Below, piece after piece: positions 1 through 7,372 of a DNA stretch of 39,065 bases. The DNA comes from Zetaproteobacteria bacterium (GTDB lineage Bacteria; Pseudomonadota; Zetaproteobacteria; Mariprofundales; J009), in the NCBI GenBank assembly GCA_003696765.1, contig RFFX01000056.1, forward strand, positions 1-39,065, in the 5' to 3' direction. Each line of letters begins with the position of its first letter. The stretch's first letter is position 1. The notes under the pieces are model-generated. The model was not told where the DNA came from and did not search any database. It saw only the letters and a program-made list of their open reading frames with translations. Made by a program: the position numbers and the translations under genes.

Positions 1-118
1 CGATCATTCGGGAGAAGAGCGCATCCTCGCGCTCGAGGGCCGTCAGATTGAGCGCGCGACGGAAGCGCAACACCTCCCGCGCATAAGCGCGTAGTCTCGC
101 CGCGACGTGATCGGTCAC
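1..118 (-). CDS. rsmG: 16S rRNA (guanine-527-N7) methyltransferase RsmG, N-terminal part
   Basis: Only the first 39 codons lie in the window; the gene runs off the left edge. Translation from a GTG at 118 gives a short helix followed by [10 protein letters not shown], the conserved N-terminal signature of RsmG/GidB (W/F-N-x-x-x-NLTA). RsmG methylates G527 of 16S rRNA using S-adenosylmethionine. The GTG overlaps the TGA stop of mnmG (shared GTGA at 118-115), so the two genes are probably translationally coupled. The order mnmG-rsmG, commonly followed by parA-parB, is a widespread origin-proximal arrangement and supports the call. Confidence 0.8.
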   Translation of the reverse strand, partial: MTDHVAARLRAYAREVLRFRRALNLTALEREDALFSRMI

Positions 119-1995
119 CCGCGCTGCAGATGGAGCGCCAGCACGCTGACCGCCGCCGGTGTCACCCCAGGGATGCGTGCCGCCTGCCCGAGGGTCGCCG
201 GCCGTCTCTGCGCGAGGATCTCGCGGCACTCATGGCTCAGCCCTTCGACCGCTTCGTAGTCGAACCCCACAGGAATGGCCCGCCGCTCCATCAGCCGGAA
301 GCGGGCGCGTTCGCGCTCTTCCTGCTCCAGATAGCCGTGGTAGTGGAGATCGGCCAGCACCGTCTCGCGCAGCACCCGATCCGCAGCCGCCTCCTCGTCC
401 CAACCATCGAGCAGCGCCAACGCCCGCAATGGATCGACATCCCGGCGGTGGCAGTAGGCGGCGAAGGGGGTCGCAGAGGCGACCGGCGGCAACCCCAGCG
501 CCTCCAGGCGGGCCCGCCATCGCCCGCTGCAGCCGATGGTGGTGGCGCCGATCTCCTCATGGATCCGGTCATACCGCCGCTTCAGCCGCGCGACACGGCG
601 CGACCGCGCGGCGTCGAGCAGCCCCAGTGTGCGTGCCTCCCTTCCCAGCCGCAGCCAGGCGTTGTCCTGACGCAGGGAGAGACGGAACTCCGCCCGCGAG
701 GTGAACATCCGATAAGGCTCGATCACCCCCTTGACCACCAGATCGTCGATCAGCACCCCGAGGTAACACCTGCTGCGATCGGGAATCCACGGCGCCCGCC
801 CCGCCGCCCGCGCCGCCGCATTGATGCCGGCGACCAGCCCTTGCGCCGCCGCCTCCTCGTAGCCGGTGGTGCCGTTGATCTGGCCGGCATGGAACAACCC
901 CTCGATCCGACGGCACTCCAGCGAGCCCGTCAGCTCCCGCGGGTCGACGAAATCGTACTCGACGGCATAGCCGGGGCGCAGCATGCGCACCCGCTCCAGA
1001 CCGGCGATGGTGCGCAGGAAGCGCCACTGGACCGCAAGGGGGAGCGAGGTGGAGATCCCGTTGGGGTAGATCTCCCGGCTTCCCGCCCCTTCCGGTTCGA
1101 GGAAGATCTGGTGCCGCTCCCGATCGGGGAAGCGCTCGATCTTGTCTTCGATGCTCGGACAGTAGCGGGGACCGACTCCGGTGATGTTGCCCTGATGGAG
1201 GGCCGAACGGTGGAGGTTCTCCCGGATGATGCGGTGGGTTTCGATGTTGGTATGGGTGATCGCGCACGGCGTCTGCTCCGACGGCAGATCCGCGGTGTCG
1301 AGCGAGAGCGGTGCCGCATCCCGATCCCCCGGCTGCAGCTCCAGCCGCCCCCAGTCGATGGTCCGGCCGTCGAGCCGGGGTGGGGTGCCGGTCTTCAGCC
1401 GGGCGAGCGGAAGACGGTGGCGCCCGAGGTCGAGGGAAAGCGCTTCTCCTGCAACATCCCCCATCCGTCCGCCGGGGAAGTGGCGCGCACCGACATGTAC
1501 CCGCCCGGCAAGGAAGGTGCCGGTGGTGAGCACCACCGTCCGCGCTTCGTGCACCACCCCCAGGCGATCCTCGACCCCTACCACCCGATCACCACCATCG
1601 GCAAGCAGCAGCCGCACCACCGAGCCCTGATAGAGCTCCAGCCCCTCGATCCCGAGCAGCATCCCGACCACGATCCGCTGGTAGCGGTGACGGTCGCACT
1701 GGACCCTGCTGGCGCGTACCGCCGGCCCCTTGCGCCGATTAAGCACACGATAGTGGATGGCGGTGGCATCGGCCGCTTTTGCCATCAATCCGCCCAGCGC
1801 GTCGATCTCGCTGACCAGATGGCTCTTGCCGATCCCGCCGATAGCCGGATTGCACGACATGCGGGCGATGGTGTCGAGCTGATCGGTGATCAGACGGACC
1901 CGTGCACCACACCGTGCCGCCGCGGCCGCCGCCTCACAGCCGGCATGACCGCCGCCGACGACCAGTACGTCGACCACTCCATCGGGATGTTTCAT
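115..1995 (-). CDS. mnmG: tRNA uridine-34 carboxymethylaminomethyl-modifying enzyme MnmG
   Basis: FAD-dependent subunit that, with MnmE, installs the cmnm5 group on wobble uridine 34 of certain tRNAs. The 626-residue product matches the family length of about 630. Near the N-terminus is the FAD-binding [10 protein letters not shown], followed by [13 protein letters not shown] and later the GTFLAG and [13 protein letters not shown] motifs typical of GidA. The chosen start is the ATG at 1995 (MKHPDG); an in-frame extension to 2022 has no homology. The start lies inside a parS-like palindrome (1988-2003). The partner gene mnmE is also in this window, at 28.6 kb on the other side of the putative origin. 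The downstream rsmG overlaps by 4 bases. Confidence 0.96.
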   Translation of the reverse strand: MKHPDGVVDVLVVGGGHAGCEAAAAAARCGARVRLITDQLDTIARMSCNPAIGGIGKSHLVSEIDALGGLMAKAADATAIHYRVLNRRKGPAVRASRVQCDRHRYQRIVVGMLLGIEGLELYQGSVVRLLLADGGDRVVGVEDRLGVVHEARTVVLTTGTFLAGRVHVGARHFPGGRMGDVAGEALSLDLGRHRLPLARLKTGTPPRLDGRTIDWGRLELQPGDRDAAPLSLDTADLPSEQTPCAITHTNIETHRIIRENLHRSALHQGNITGVGPRYCPSIEDKIERFPDRERHQIFLEPEGAGSREIYPNGISTSLPLAVQWRFLRTIAGLERVRMLRPGYAVEYDFVDPRELTGSLECRRIEGLFHAGQINGTTGYEEAAAQGLVAGINAAARAAGRAPWIPDRSRCYLGVLIDDLVVKGVIEPYRMFTSRAEFRLSLRQDNAWLRLGREARTLGLLDAARSRRVARLKRRYDRIHEEIGATTIGCSGRWRARLEALGLPPVASATPFAAYCHRRDVDPLRALALLDGWDEEAAADRVLRETVLADLHYHGYLEQEERERARFRLMERRAIPVGFDYEAVEGLSHECREILAQRRPATLGQAARIPGVTPAAVSVLALHLQRG

Positions 1996-2003
1996 GTGAA
2001 ACG
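1988..2003. promoter_or_regulatory. parS-like ParB-binding site over the mnmG start codon
   Basis: The 16-mer TGTTTCATGTGAAACG matches the widely conserved parS sequence TGTTTCACGTGAAACA at 14 of 16 positions, with the GTTTCA/TGAAAC arms intact apart from the centre. It encodes the first residues around the MnmG start (F-H-M-K-H), a position where parS sites occur in several bacteria. parS sites bind ParB and act in chromosome segregation near the origin. Function here is inferred from the match and from the origin-proximal location. Confidence 0.6.
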
Positions 2004-2079
2004 TCGCCCCACGACGCGCCACGGGGGCCGCCGGCTACCCCCGTGGCGGCAACGAATCCCGGCGCGGGGAGGCGGCCTC

Positions 2080-2958
2080 CTAACCCCGGGCGGCAACCGC
2101 CTTGCGGTGCTCCTCGAGCAGGTCATGCATGATCGGGGTGAGGATCAGCTCCATCGCCATCAACATCTTGGCGGCGGGCACCACCAGGGTGTTGCGCCGC
2201 GACATGAAGGAGCCGTGAAGCATGGCCAACAGCCAGGGGAAATCGATCCCCCACTGTTCCGGCTTGCGGATGCGGATCACCACCATGCTCTCGTCGGGAG
2301 TCGGCACGTCACGTGCGATGAAGGGGTTGGAAGTGTCGACCAGCGGCACCCGCTGGAAGTTGATGTCGGTGTGGGTGAACTGCGGGGTGATGAACTTGAC
2401 GTAGTCGTGCATGCGCGAGAGGATGTTGTCTACCACCGCCTCCTGCGAATAGCCGCGCATCTCGGTGTCACGATGGATCTTCTGGATCCACTCCAGATTG
2501 ACCACCGGCACGATGCCGATCAGCAGGTTGACATATTTGCGCGCCGGCTCGACCCCGCCGTGCAGCCCCTCGTAGAAGAGCAGGTCGGTCCCCTCCCCGA
2601 TCTCCTCCCACTCGGTGAAGCGCCCCGGCTCCACACCGTAGCGCTTGGCCTCCTCCTCGTCGTGGACGTAATGGCGGGCCATCCCCCGTCCGGTCCGTCC
2701 GTAGCTGTCGAAGAGCTCGGCGATCTTGTCGAAGAGGTTGGCCTCGTCGGAGAAGTGGCTCAGCCGCTTGCCGGCGGCCGCATACTCCTTGGCCTTCTCA
2801 CGGAACTCGTAGCGGTCGTACTTGTGGAAACAGTCCCCCTCGACGATCGCCGGAACGACGTTCTCCCGCCGGAAAATGTGCTCCATCGCAACCTTGGCGG
2901 TGCTGGTGCCGGCACCGGAGGATCCGGTGACCGCGATGACCGGGTATTTCAGTGACAT
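2080..2958 (-). CDS. prk: phosphoribulokinase (class I, proteobacterial type)
   Basis: Phosphorylates ribulose 5-phosphate to ribulose 1,5-bisphosphate with ATP, the reaction that supplies RuBisCO in the Calvin cycle. The 292-residue length fits the class I bacterial enzymes. The P-loop VTGSSGAGTST lies at residues 10-20, followed by EGDCFHKYDRYEF with the substrate-binding HxYDR, then FYEGLHGG and QKIHRDTEMRGYS. An AGGAGG-type ribosome-binding site sits 7 bases before the ATG at 2958, preferring it over the ATG at 2964. A CbbR-like regulator gene lies directly upstream on the same strand. RuBisCO genes are not in the window. Confidence 0.96.
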   Translation of the reverse strand: MSLKYPVIAVTGSSGAGTSTAKVAMEHIFRRENVVPAIVEGDCFHKYDRYEFREKAKEYAAAGKRLSHFSDEANLFDKIAELFDSYGRTGRGMARHYVHDEEEAKRYGVEPGRFTEWEEIGEGTDLLFYEGLHGGVEPARKYVNLLIGIVPVVNLEWIQKIHRDTEMRGYSQEAVVDNILSRMHDYVKFITPQFTHTDINFQRVPLVDTSNPFIARDVPTPDESMVVIRIRKPEQWGIDFPWLLAMLHGSFMSRRNTLVVPAAKMLMAMELILTPIMHDLLEEHRKAVAARG

Positions 2959-3005
2959 GTCCATCCCTCCTCTCCGCCCCGGCATCCCGCCCGGGCGAGG
3001 TAGTT

Positions 3006-3022
3006 GTGATTCGTGTGATTCG
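3006..3022. repeat. direct repeat GTGATTCG x2 between prk and cbbR
   Basis: Two copies of GTGATTCG (3006-3013 and 3015-3022) separated by one base lie about 50 bases upstream of the prk start, between prk and the LysR-type gene. LysR regulators such as CbbR usually bind TNA-N7-8-TNA sequences. Here the TCA motifs on the minus strand are 6 apart, so this is only a weak operator candidate. Confidence 0.3.
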
Positions 3023-3114
3023 CAGCCGCCACCGTCGCGGCCTACCCGCGTCGGATGGTAGCGCCACCGATACGGAAGCGCCAAGGGGTGGGCCCAACCC
3101 CCACCTGCGCGGCC

Positions 3115-4032
3115 TCACCCCTCCATCCGGGGCAGGGAGAGGAGCGCCGCCCCCTCGCTCAGGACGAACTCCTTGAATGCCCGGGCCATCGCCGCCAGCC
3201 GTTTCCCCTCGCGATGGACCAGATACCAGTGGCGCATGATCGGAAAACCGGCCACCGGCAACACGGCCAGCCGACGCAACCGCAGCTCCATATCCAGCGT
3301 GTGCAGGGAGACGATCCCCACCCCCAGGCCGGCCATCACCGTCTGCTTCACCGCCTCGGTCCGGTTCATCTCCATCACCACCTCGGGCTGGAGCCCGTGC
3401 CGGTCGAGGAAGCGCTGAATGGCGATCCGCGTCCCCGAATCGGCCTCTCGCATGATGAAGGGCTCCTCAAGCAGCCGCTCGAGCGGGATCTCCTCCCCCT
3501 GGCCGGCCAGGGGGTGGTCGGGTGCGGCGATCGCCACCAGCGGATTGTCGCAAAAGATGGTCTGCTCCACCGCCAACCCCTCCGGCGGCCGCCCCATGAT
3601 CACCATATCGGAGCGGTTCTCCTCCAGCGCGGCGATCAGCCCGGCGCGGTTGGCCACCTCGATGGTGATGCGCGCCTCGGGATAACGTCGATGGAACGGC
3701 ACGATCATCTGGGGCGCGAAGTAGTTGGCGGTGGCCGCCATGGTCAGATGGATGCGGCCGCGGCGCAGGCCGCGCAGATCGTCCAGCATGCGCTGCGCCT
3801 CGTCCAGCTGCCGCTCGATCGCCCGGCAATGGACCAGCAGCTCCGCACCAGCCTCGGTCAGCCGGATGTCGCGGCCGCTGCGATCGAGCAGCGGCATCCC
3901 CACACGCTCCTCGAGCTGACGCACCTGGATGGAGACCGCCGGCTGGGTGAGGTAGAGCCGCTTCGCCGCTCGGGAGAAACTGCGCTCCTCGGCCACCGCC
4001 GAGAAGATACGGAGCTGCCTCAGAGTGAACAC
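3115..4032 (-). CDS. cbbR: LysR-family transcriptional regulator, CbbR-like
   Basis: A 305-residue LysR-type protein. The N-terminal winged helix-turn-helix (residues 1-60) reads TLRQLRIFSAVAEERSFSRAA followed by LTQPAVSIQVRQLE, the standard LysR DNA-binding pattern. The rest is the periplasmic-binding-protein-like effector domain. CbbR proteins sense Calvin-cycle metabolites and activate cbb operons. The assignment to CbbR rests mainly on its position directly upstream of prk on the same strand, plus its overall resemblance to that subgroup; another LysR specificity is possible. It starts with GTG at 4032, preceded by a GGTGGG-like ribosome-binding site. About 156 bases separate it from prk. 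Confidence 0.8.
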   Translation of the reverse strand: MFTLRQLRIFSAVAEERSFSRAAKRLYLTQPAVSIQVRQLEERVGMPLLDRSGRDIRLTEAGAELLVHCRAIERQLDEAQRMLDDLRGLRRGRIHLTMAATANYFAPQMIVPFHRRYPEARITIEVANRAGLIAALEENRSDMVIMGRPPEGLAVEQTIFCDNPLVAIAAPDHPLAGQGEEIPLERLLEEPFIMREADSGTRIAIQRFLDRHGLQPEVVMEMNRTEAVKQTVMAGLGVGIVSLHTLDMELRLRRLAVLPVAGFPIMRHWYLVHREGKRLAAMARAFKEFVLSEGAALLSLPRMEG

Positions 4033-4098
4033 GTTCCCACCGCGCCTATCGGCGCCCCTCCCCGCGGCACCGGCACATGGGGCATCGGAACGGCCGGA

Positions 4099-4566
4099 TC
4101 AAGCCTTGTAGCGTTCCAGCGCCTTGAGCAACCCCTCCAGCCGATCCGGATCGAACTGTTTGTGGTGCAACACGTACTGCCGCCTGTTGCCGGTGGCGTC
4201 GATCCCGCTCAATGCGAACGACTTGCCGGCGTAGTCGGAGAAGAAGCGGACCTCCCTGCAGAGGGAGATGGTCTCCCCACCCTTGAGCCGCATGCGGATC
4301 CGCTCGCGGTTGACGTCGATCTCCACCGGTGAATCTGGGGTGATCAACAGACGGCGCAACACCCGATGGCCGCCGACCAGGGCGAAGAAGCAGCCGAGAA
4401 AGAGCAGCAGATAGCCGAGGTAAACCCGCTCGCCGCCGAGATACCATAGCTTCAGCCCCCACAGCAGCAGGAATCCGACCGTCGGCAGATAGAGCAGCAG
4501 ATCCCACCAGACGCCGGCGCGGTCGGGATGCAGCCGGCAGACCGCCTCGTCCCACCGACGTCCCAA
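4099..4566 (-). CDS. two-helix membrane protein of unknown function
   Basis: I do not recognise the family. The roughly 155-residue product has two hydrophobic segments near the N-terminus (about residues 22-40 and 46-66) separated by a short loop with WYLGGERVY. A soluble C-terminal half of about 85 residues follows, rich in beta-type segments such as IDVNRERIRMRL. The pattern of two helices plus a compact basic domain resembles small PH-like membrane proteins, but this is only a shape argument. The likely start is a TTG at 4566, 3 bases after the stop of the upstream lipoprotein gene, so it probably belongs to the same transcript as the redox cluster. Start choice is uncertain. Confidence 0.6.
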   Translation of the reverse strand: MGRRWDEAVCRLHPDRAGVWWDLLLYLPTVGFLLLWGLKLWYLGGERVYLGYLLLFLGCFFALVGGHRVLRRLLITPDSPVEIDVNRERIRMRLKGGETISLCREVRFFSDYAGKSFALSGIDATGNRRQYVLHHKQFDPDRLEGLLKALERYKA

Positions 4567-4569
4567 CCG

Positions 4570-5112
4570 TCAGCCGCCCTGCCTGTCGGCGGCGGTACGC
4601 CCGCCTGACGACTCAGCCTTGGCCACCTGATCGGCAAGGATCGGATCGAGCTCCTGGAAGAGCAGCCGCCCCGGCATGGTGGTGACCAGCCTCTGATCGG
4701 CCCCGATGATCATGGTCCACGGCTCACCACGCACCTGGAAGGTGCCGTAGGCCTCGGGGTTGTAGTATTGGTCCATGTGGAGGATGACGATCTTGTCCTG
4801 GTATCGATCGAGCATCCGCTTGAGCATCTGCAGTTGTTGGTCGCACTGGGTACAGTGGCCCGGCGTGGCGAACTCCAGCACCACCGGCTTGTGCAGCTTG
4901 ATCGCCTGATCGAACGAATACTGGTACATGCGCGGATCGGGATAGCGGTAGCTGGTGATCTTGGCCAGGTCACCGCCGACATCCTTGATCGTCTTGGTCT
5001 TGAGCGGGGGGACCTTCTCGCCCGGCTTGAGGATCCCGCCCCCACCGACCCGATCGCAGCCCGCACCCAGAAGCAACGCGACCACGCCGACCGCCGCGAC
5101 GACCCGCCTCAC
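4570..5112 (-). CDS. thioredoxin-fold lipoprotein with a CxxC motif
   Basis: The 180-residue product begins with a lipoprotein signal peptide ending in LLGAGC (lipidated Cys about residue 19). A thioredoxin-like domain follows, with a conserved-looking VVLEFATPGHCTQC motif (CTQC at residues 87-90) and a later RGEPWTMII stretch that fits the cis-proline side of the fold. It is probably a membrane-tethered periplasmic thiol-disulfide protein, perhaps serving cytochrome or oxidase assembly, which fits its neighbours; the substrate is unknown. The GTG start at 5112 overlaps the stop of the CcoN-like gene (GTGA). Longer in-frame extensions run into that gene and lack a signal sequence. Confidence 0.75.
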   Translation of the reverse strand: MRRVVAAVGVVALLLGAGCDRVGGGGILKPGEKVPPLKTKTIKDVGGDLAKITSYRYPDPRMYQYSFDQAIKLHKPVVLEFATPGHCTQCDQQLQMLKRMLDRYQDKIVILHMDQYYNPEAYGTFQVRGEPWTMIIGADQRLVTTMPGRLLFQELDPILADQVAKAESSGGRTAADRQGG

Positions 5113-5639
5113 CGGCCGCTCCGCCAACCGGCGCAGGTACGGAAGATGTTGTAGGCCCAGATGCAGTTGGCCAGCAACACCAGCGTACCGAAGATCCCCA
5201 TCACCGCCAGCCACGGTTTGACCAACTGCTCCACCTCGGCCGGCGGCATCGTCACGCTGGCCCTGCCGCCGATCACGCCGGCGGTGGTGAAGAAGACCAC
5301 CATGCCGATCAACCCGAGGTTGTGGATCCAGAAATGGAGCTTGACCAGCCTGAGGCTGTAGATGGCACGCCGCACCAGCCGCGGGATGATGTAGTAGACG
5401 GCGGCGAAGATGGCCATCTCCACCCAGCCGAGCAGGTTGATGTGGGTGTGGGCGCGCACGATCAACTTGCCGAAGAGGCGGTTGTCGACGAAATGGCGGA
5501 ACTCGGGGATCCCCCCCATCAGCGCCCCCCAGGAGAATCCGATCAGGCTGTAGACGATGCAGGCGAAGACGAACCAGAGGGTGTATTTGACATACTCCTC
5601 GTCATGCCACGGCGCAGAAGAATGGGTGGTTGCTGCCAT
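5109..5639 (-). CDS. CcoN-like four-helix protein (C-terminal third of cbb3 oxidase subunit I)
   Basis: The 176-residue product has four predicted membrane helices and aligns by eye with the last helices of CcoN, the catalytic subunit of cbb3 cytochrome oxidase. RAHTHINLLGWVEM matches CcoN helix X (GHVHSGALGWVGM), and IYSLRLVKLHFWI matches YSLKLVNWHFWI. The helix-X histidines that bind haem b3 and haem b in CcoN correspond to His64 and His66; His102 and His106 are further candidates. The CuB-binding helices VI-VII are absent, so it cannot be a normal oxidase subunit. The ATG at 5639 is preferred over an upstream TTG. The upstream neighbour is an anchored cytochrome c and the downstream one a thioredoxin-like lipoprotein, suggesting a small electron-transfer module. 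Confidence 0.75.
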   Translation of the reverse strand: MAATTHSSAPWHDEEYVKYTLWFVFACIVYSLIGFSWGALMGGIPEFRHFVDNRLFGKLIVRAHTHINLLGWVEMAIFAAVYYIIPRLVRRAIYSLRLVKLHFWIHNLGLIGMVVFFTTAGVIGGRASVTMPPAEVEQLVKPWLAVMGIFGTLVLLANCIWAYNIFRTCAGWRSGR

Positions 5640-5654
5640 CACTGCATTACACCC

Positions 5655-5750
5655 CAAAAAGTCCGTCCGTGGACGTTTTGGCTCGACGGCGATCGAAGAG
5701 CGCGGTCTTCGATCGCCTTACAAAACCGTCGGTTCCTTGCGAAACCATCA
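5655..5750 (-). repeat. structured dispersed repeat, copy A (internally deleted)
   Basis: Element of the five-hairpin family described at 26804. Hairpin h1 spans 5655-5680, h2 (GGCGATCGAAGA / TCTTCGATCGCC) follows, and a shortened h5 (GGTTCC-TTGC-GAAACC) ends the copy. Hairpins h3 and h4 are missing. The copy fills the whole gap between the stop of the cytochrome c gene (5751) and the start of the ccoN-like gene (5639), with h1 15 bases before that ATG. Confidence 0.85.
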
Positions 5751-6356
5751 TCACTTTCCTCTCGTCGGCGACGGGCGGGCCGGACGGCTGTAGAGATCAC
5801 GCAGGTCGCGGTATTTGTGTTTCCACTCCTCCGGCGCCCAGGTATCGACCATGGTATCGATGAAGGCCGACTCCCCCTTGGGCGGGATCGGCGAGGCGGC
5901 CGAGCCCTGATCGGCCTTCAGCTCCGACAGGAAGCGGGCGATCGCATGGAGCTCCTCGTCCGGCATCCTGGCCACATAACCGGCATCCTTGCCCGGACGG
6001 TGGTCGACCAGCTCCTCCTTGTAGACCCGCGCCGGATCGTGCAGGAAGGTGAGCAGCCAGTCGAAGGAGCGCCGCGAACCGATGCCGTCCATGTCGGCGG
6101 TGCGGCCCATGTTGGTCCCCTCACGCAACGCCCGGTGGCAGACGGTGCACCCCTTCTCCCGGAAGAGGGTGGCGCCGCGTAGCCCCTCCTTGCTGAAATC
6201 GTAGTGGGTCTTGATCGCGAACAACGGCTTGTCCGAGCGCGCGCTCATCACCTGCATGACGATGAATCCGATGATCGCCAGCACCACGAAGGCGCCGGCC
6301 ATGATGAAGAGTACCTTCTCCCCCTGCTTCAACGGGGGCTGCTTGCGTTGGTCCAT
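5751..6356 (-). CDS. membrane-anchored monohaem cytochrome c
   Basis: The 201-residue protein has one N-terminal membrane anchor (residues 15-38) and a class I-like cytochrome c domain. The single haem site is CTVCH at residues 70-74, in the context LFREKGCTVCH. The likely distal ligand is Met131 in ARMPDEELHAIARFLSEL. The architecture resembles NorC and CcoO-type subunits that feed electrons to haem-copper enzymes, and the next gene is a CcoN-like fragment. The ATG at 6356 is chosen because it directly precedes the anchor and has GGAG 9 bases upstream; the in-frame extension upstream shows no signal. Its TGA abuts repeat copy A. Confidence 0.85.
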   Translation of the reverse strand: MDQRKQPPLKQGEKVLFIMAGAFVVLAIIGFIVMQVMSARSDKPLFAIKTHYDFSKEGLRGATLFREKGCTVCHRALREGTNMGRTADMDGIGSRRSFDWLLTFLHDPARVYKEELVDHRPGKDAGYVARMPDEELHAIARFLSELKADQGSAASPIPPKGESAFIDTMVDTWAPEEWKHKYRDLRDLYSRPARPSPTRGK

Positions 6357-6508
6357 GGGGGCATTCTCCGCACCCGGCCACGAAAAGTCCATCCCCCTGC
6401 GTCGTCTTTCCGCCGGAGCGGGACCATTGTGGGAACCGTCGAGGAAACAGCACGGCGGCGCCATGGCGGCCTACCCACCGACCGCGGCCGGCAGTAGCAT
6501 TGGCGGCG

Positions 6509-6934
6509 ATGCGTACCTGTTCCCGTTGGCTCTGCGCCCTACTCCTCCTCCTCGGCGCGGCCGGTTGCAACAGCGAATACACCAGCAGCCACCAGCCGCA
6601 GAGCGACGCCCTGGTGGCGCGGCTGCACGATGCGATCCGCCACGGGGCGTGGGAGGCGCTGCCGCGCATCTACGACCCCTCCTACCTGGAGCAGAACGAC
6701 CGCCGGGAGATCGCCCGGCGGTGGGAGGAGCTCACCCGCCGTTTCGGGCCGATCCGAAGCTTCCGCCTTCAGGCGAGCCAGCATGACGCCCGCCTGCAGG
6801 GCGAGTTCTACTTCTACCGTTACGCGGTACTGTTCGACCACGGCTCGGCGGAGGAGACGATCACCGTCTACCGCTCCAGCCGCACCGGCAGGCTCGCCGT
6901 CTCCGGCCACCGGGTCGAGGTCAACCGCGGATGA
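6509..6934 (+). CDS. small lipoprotein of unknown function
   Basis: The 141-residue product starts with a lipoprotein signal peptide, LCALLLLLGAAGC, placing the lipidated Cys near residue 20. The mature part is a mixed alpha/beta domain of about 120 residues with no motif I recognise. ALPRIYDPSYLEQNDRRE and the later paired beta-type segments look like an NTF2/SnoaL-type cone fold, but that is only an impression. The ATG at 6509 is preferred to the in-frame TTG at 6500. It overlaps the next lipoprotein gene by ATGA, so the two are probably co-expressed and may act together. The pair is divergent from the cytochrome c gene. Confidence 0.7.
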   Translation: MRTCSRWLCALLLLLGAAGCNSEYTSSHQPQSDALVARLHDAIRHGAWEALPRIYDPSYLEQNDRREIARRWEELTRRFGPIRSFRLQASQHDARLQGEFYFYRYAVLFDHGSAEETITVYRSSRTGRLAVSGHRVEVNRG

Positions 6935-7338
6935 TCCACCCCACCGCCCTGCGCCACGCACGGCTGCTGGCCGGCGCCGCCCTCCTCGCCCTCTGCGCCG
7001 GATGCATGCAGGAGCAGCCGGAGGTGCCCCAGCGGCTGATCCGCCAGCTCACCGGCCACTGGCAGGAGGTCGACGGCCACTCGACGGTCCGCTTCTACGA
7101 CGACCTCTCGGTCAAGCTCACCCTCTATCCCCGCAAGGGTGGTGAGGAGGAGCCCCCCCTCCGGCTCCTCTCCACGGTGGAGATGATGGAGCGCGATACC
7201 CTGGGCATCGCGCTGGGCGATACCTGGCGCGGCCCGGCACGCATCGTCACCACCGATCTCGAGCACGGGGAGATCGAGCTCCATCTGCCCGAGCCGCAGG
7301 GGCCGGGCGAGCGGGTCTTCCGTCTGCGCCGCCGCTGA
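6931..7338 (+). CDS. small lipoprotein of unknown function
   Basis: The 135-residue product has a signal peptide with the lipobox ALCAGC (Cys near residue 25). The mature domain, about 110 residues, has alternating beta-type segments: LTGHWQEVDGHSTVRFYDD, VKLTLYP, ARIVTTDLEHGEIELHL. This suggests a lipocalin-like or small beta-barrel fold of the kind often annotated as hypothetical lipoproteins. No catalytic motif is visible. Its ATG overlaps the stop of the previous gene (ATGA), indicating translational coupling. It converges with the HD-GYP regulator gene, whose stop is 35 bases away, with no convincing terminator between them. Confidence 0.7.
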   Translation: MIHPTALRHARLLAGAALLALCAGCMQEQPEVPQRLIRQLTGHWQEVDGHSTVRFYDDLSVKLTLYPRKGGEEEPPLRLLSTVEMMERDTLGIALGDTWRGPARIVTTDLEHGEIELHLPEPQGPGERVFRLRRR

Positions 7339-7372
7339 GGCGGAGCGACCGAAACCACCTGCGCCCTCCTCC

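Noticed and set aside
130-2955. Long plus-strand open frame opposite mnmG and prk
   Set aside because: Antisense shadow of two clear genes; no domain or ribosome-binding site.
5641-5760. Repeat copies considered as CRISPR or insertion-sequence remnants
   Set aside because: No regularly spaced short repeats with unique spacers, no transposase fragment, and the copies are internally palindromic structures at distant sites.
7339-7372. Terminator between the convergent lipoprotein and HD-GYP genes
   Set aside because: Only a 4-base stem without a T-run could be drawn.
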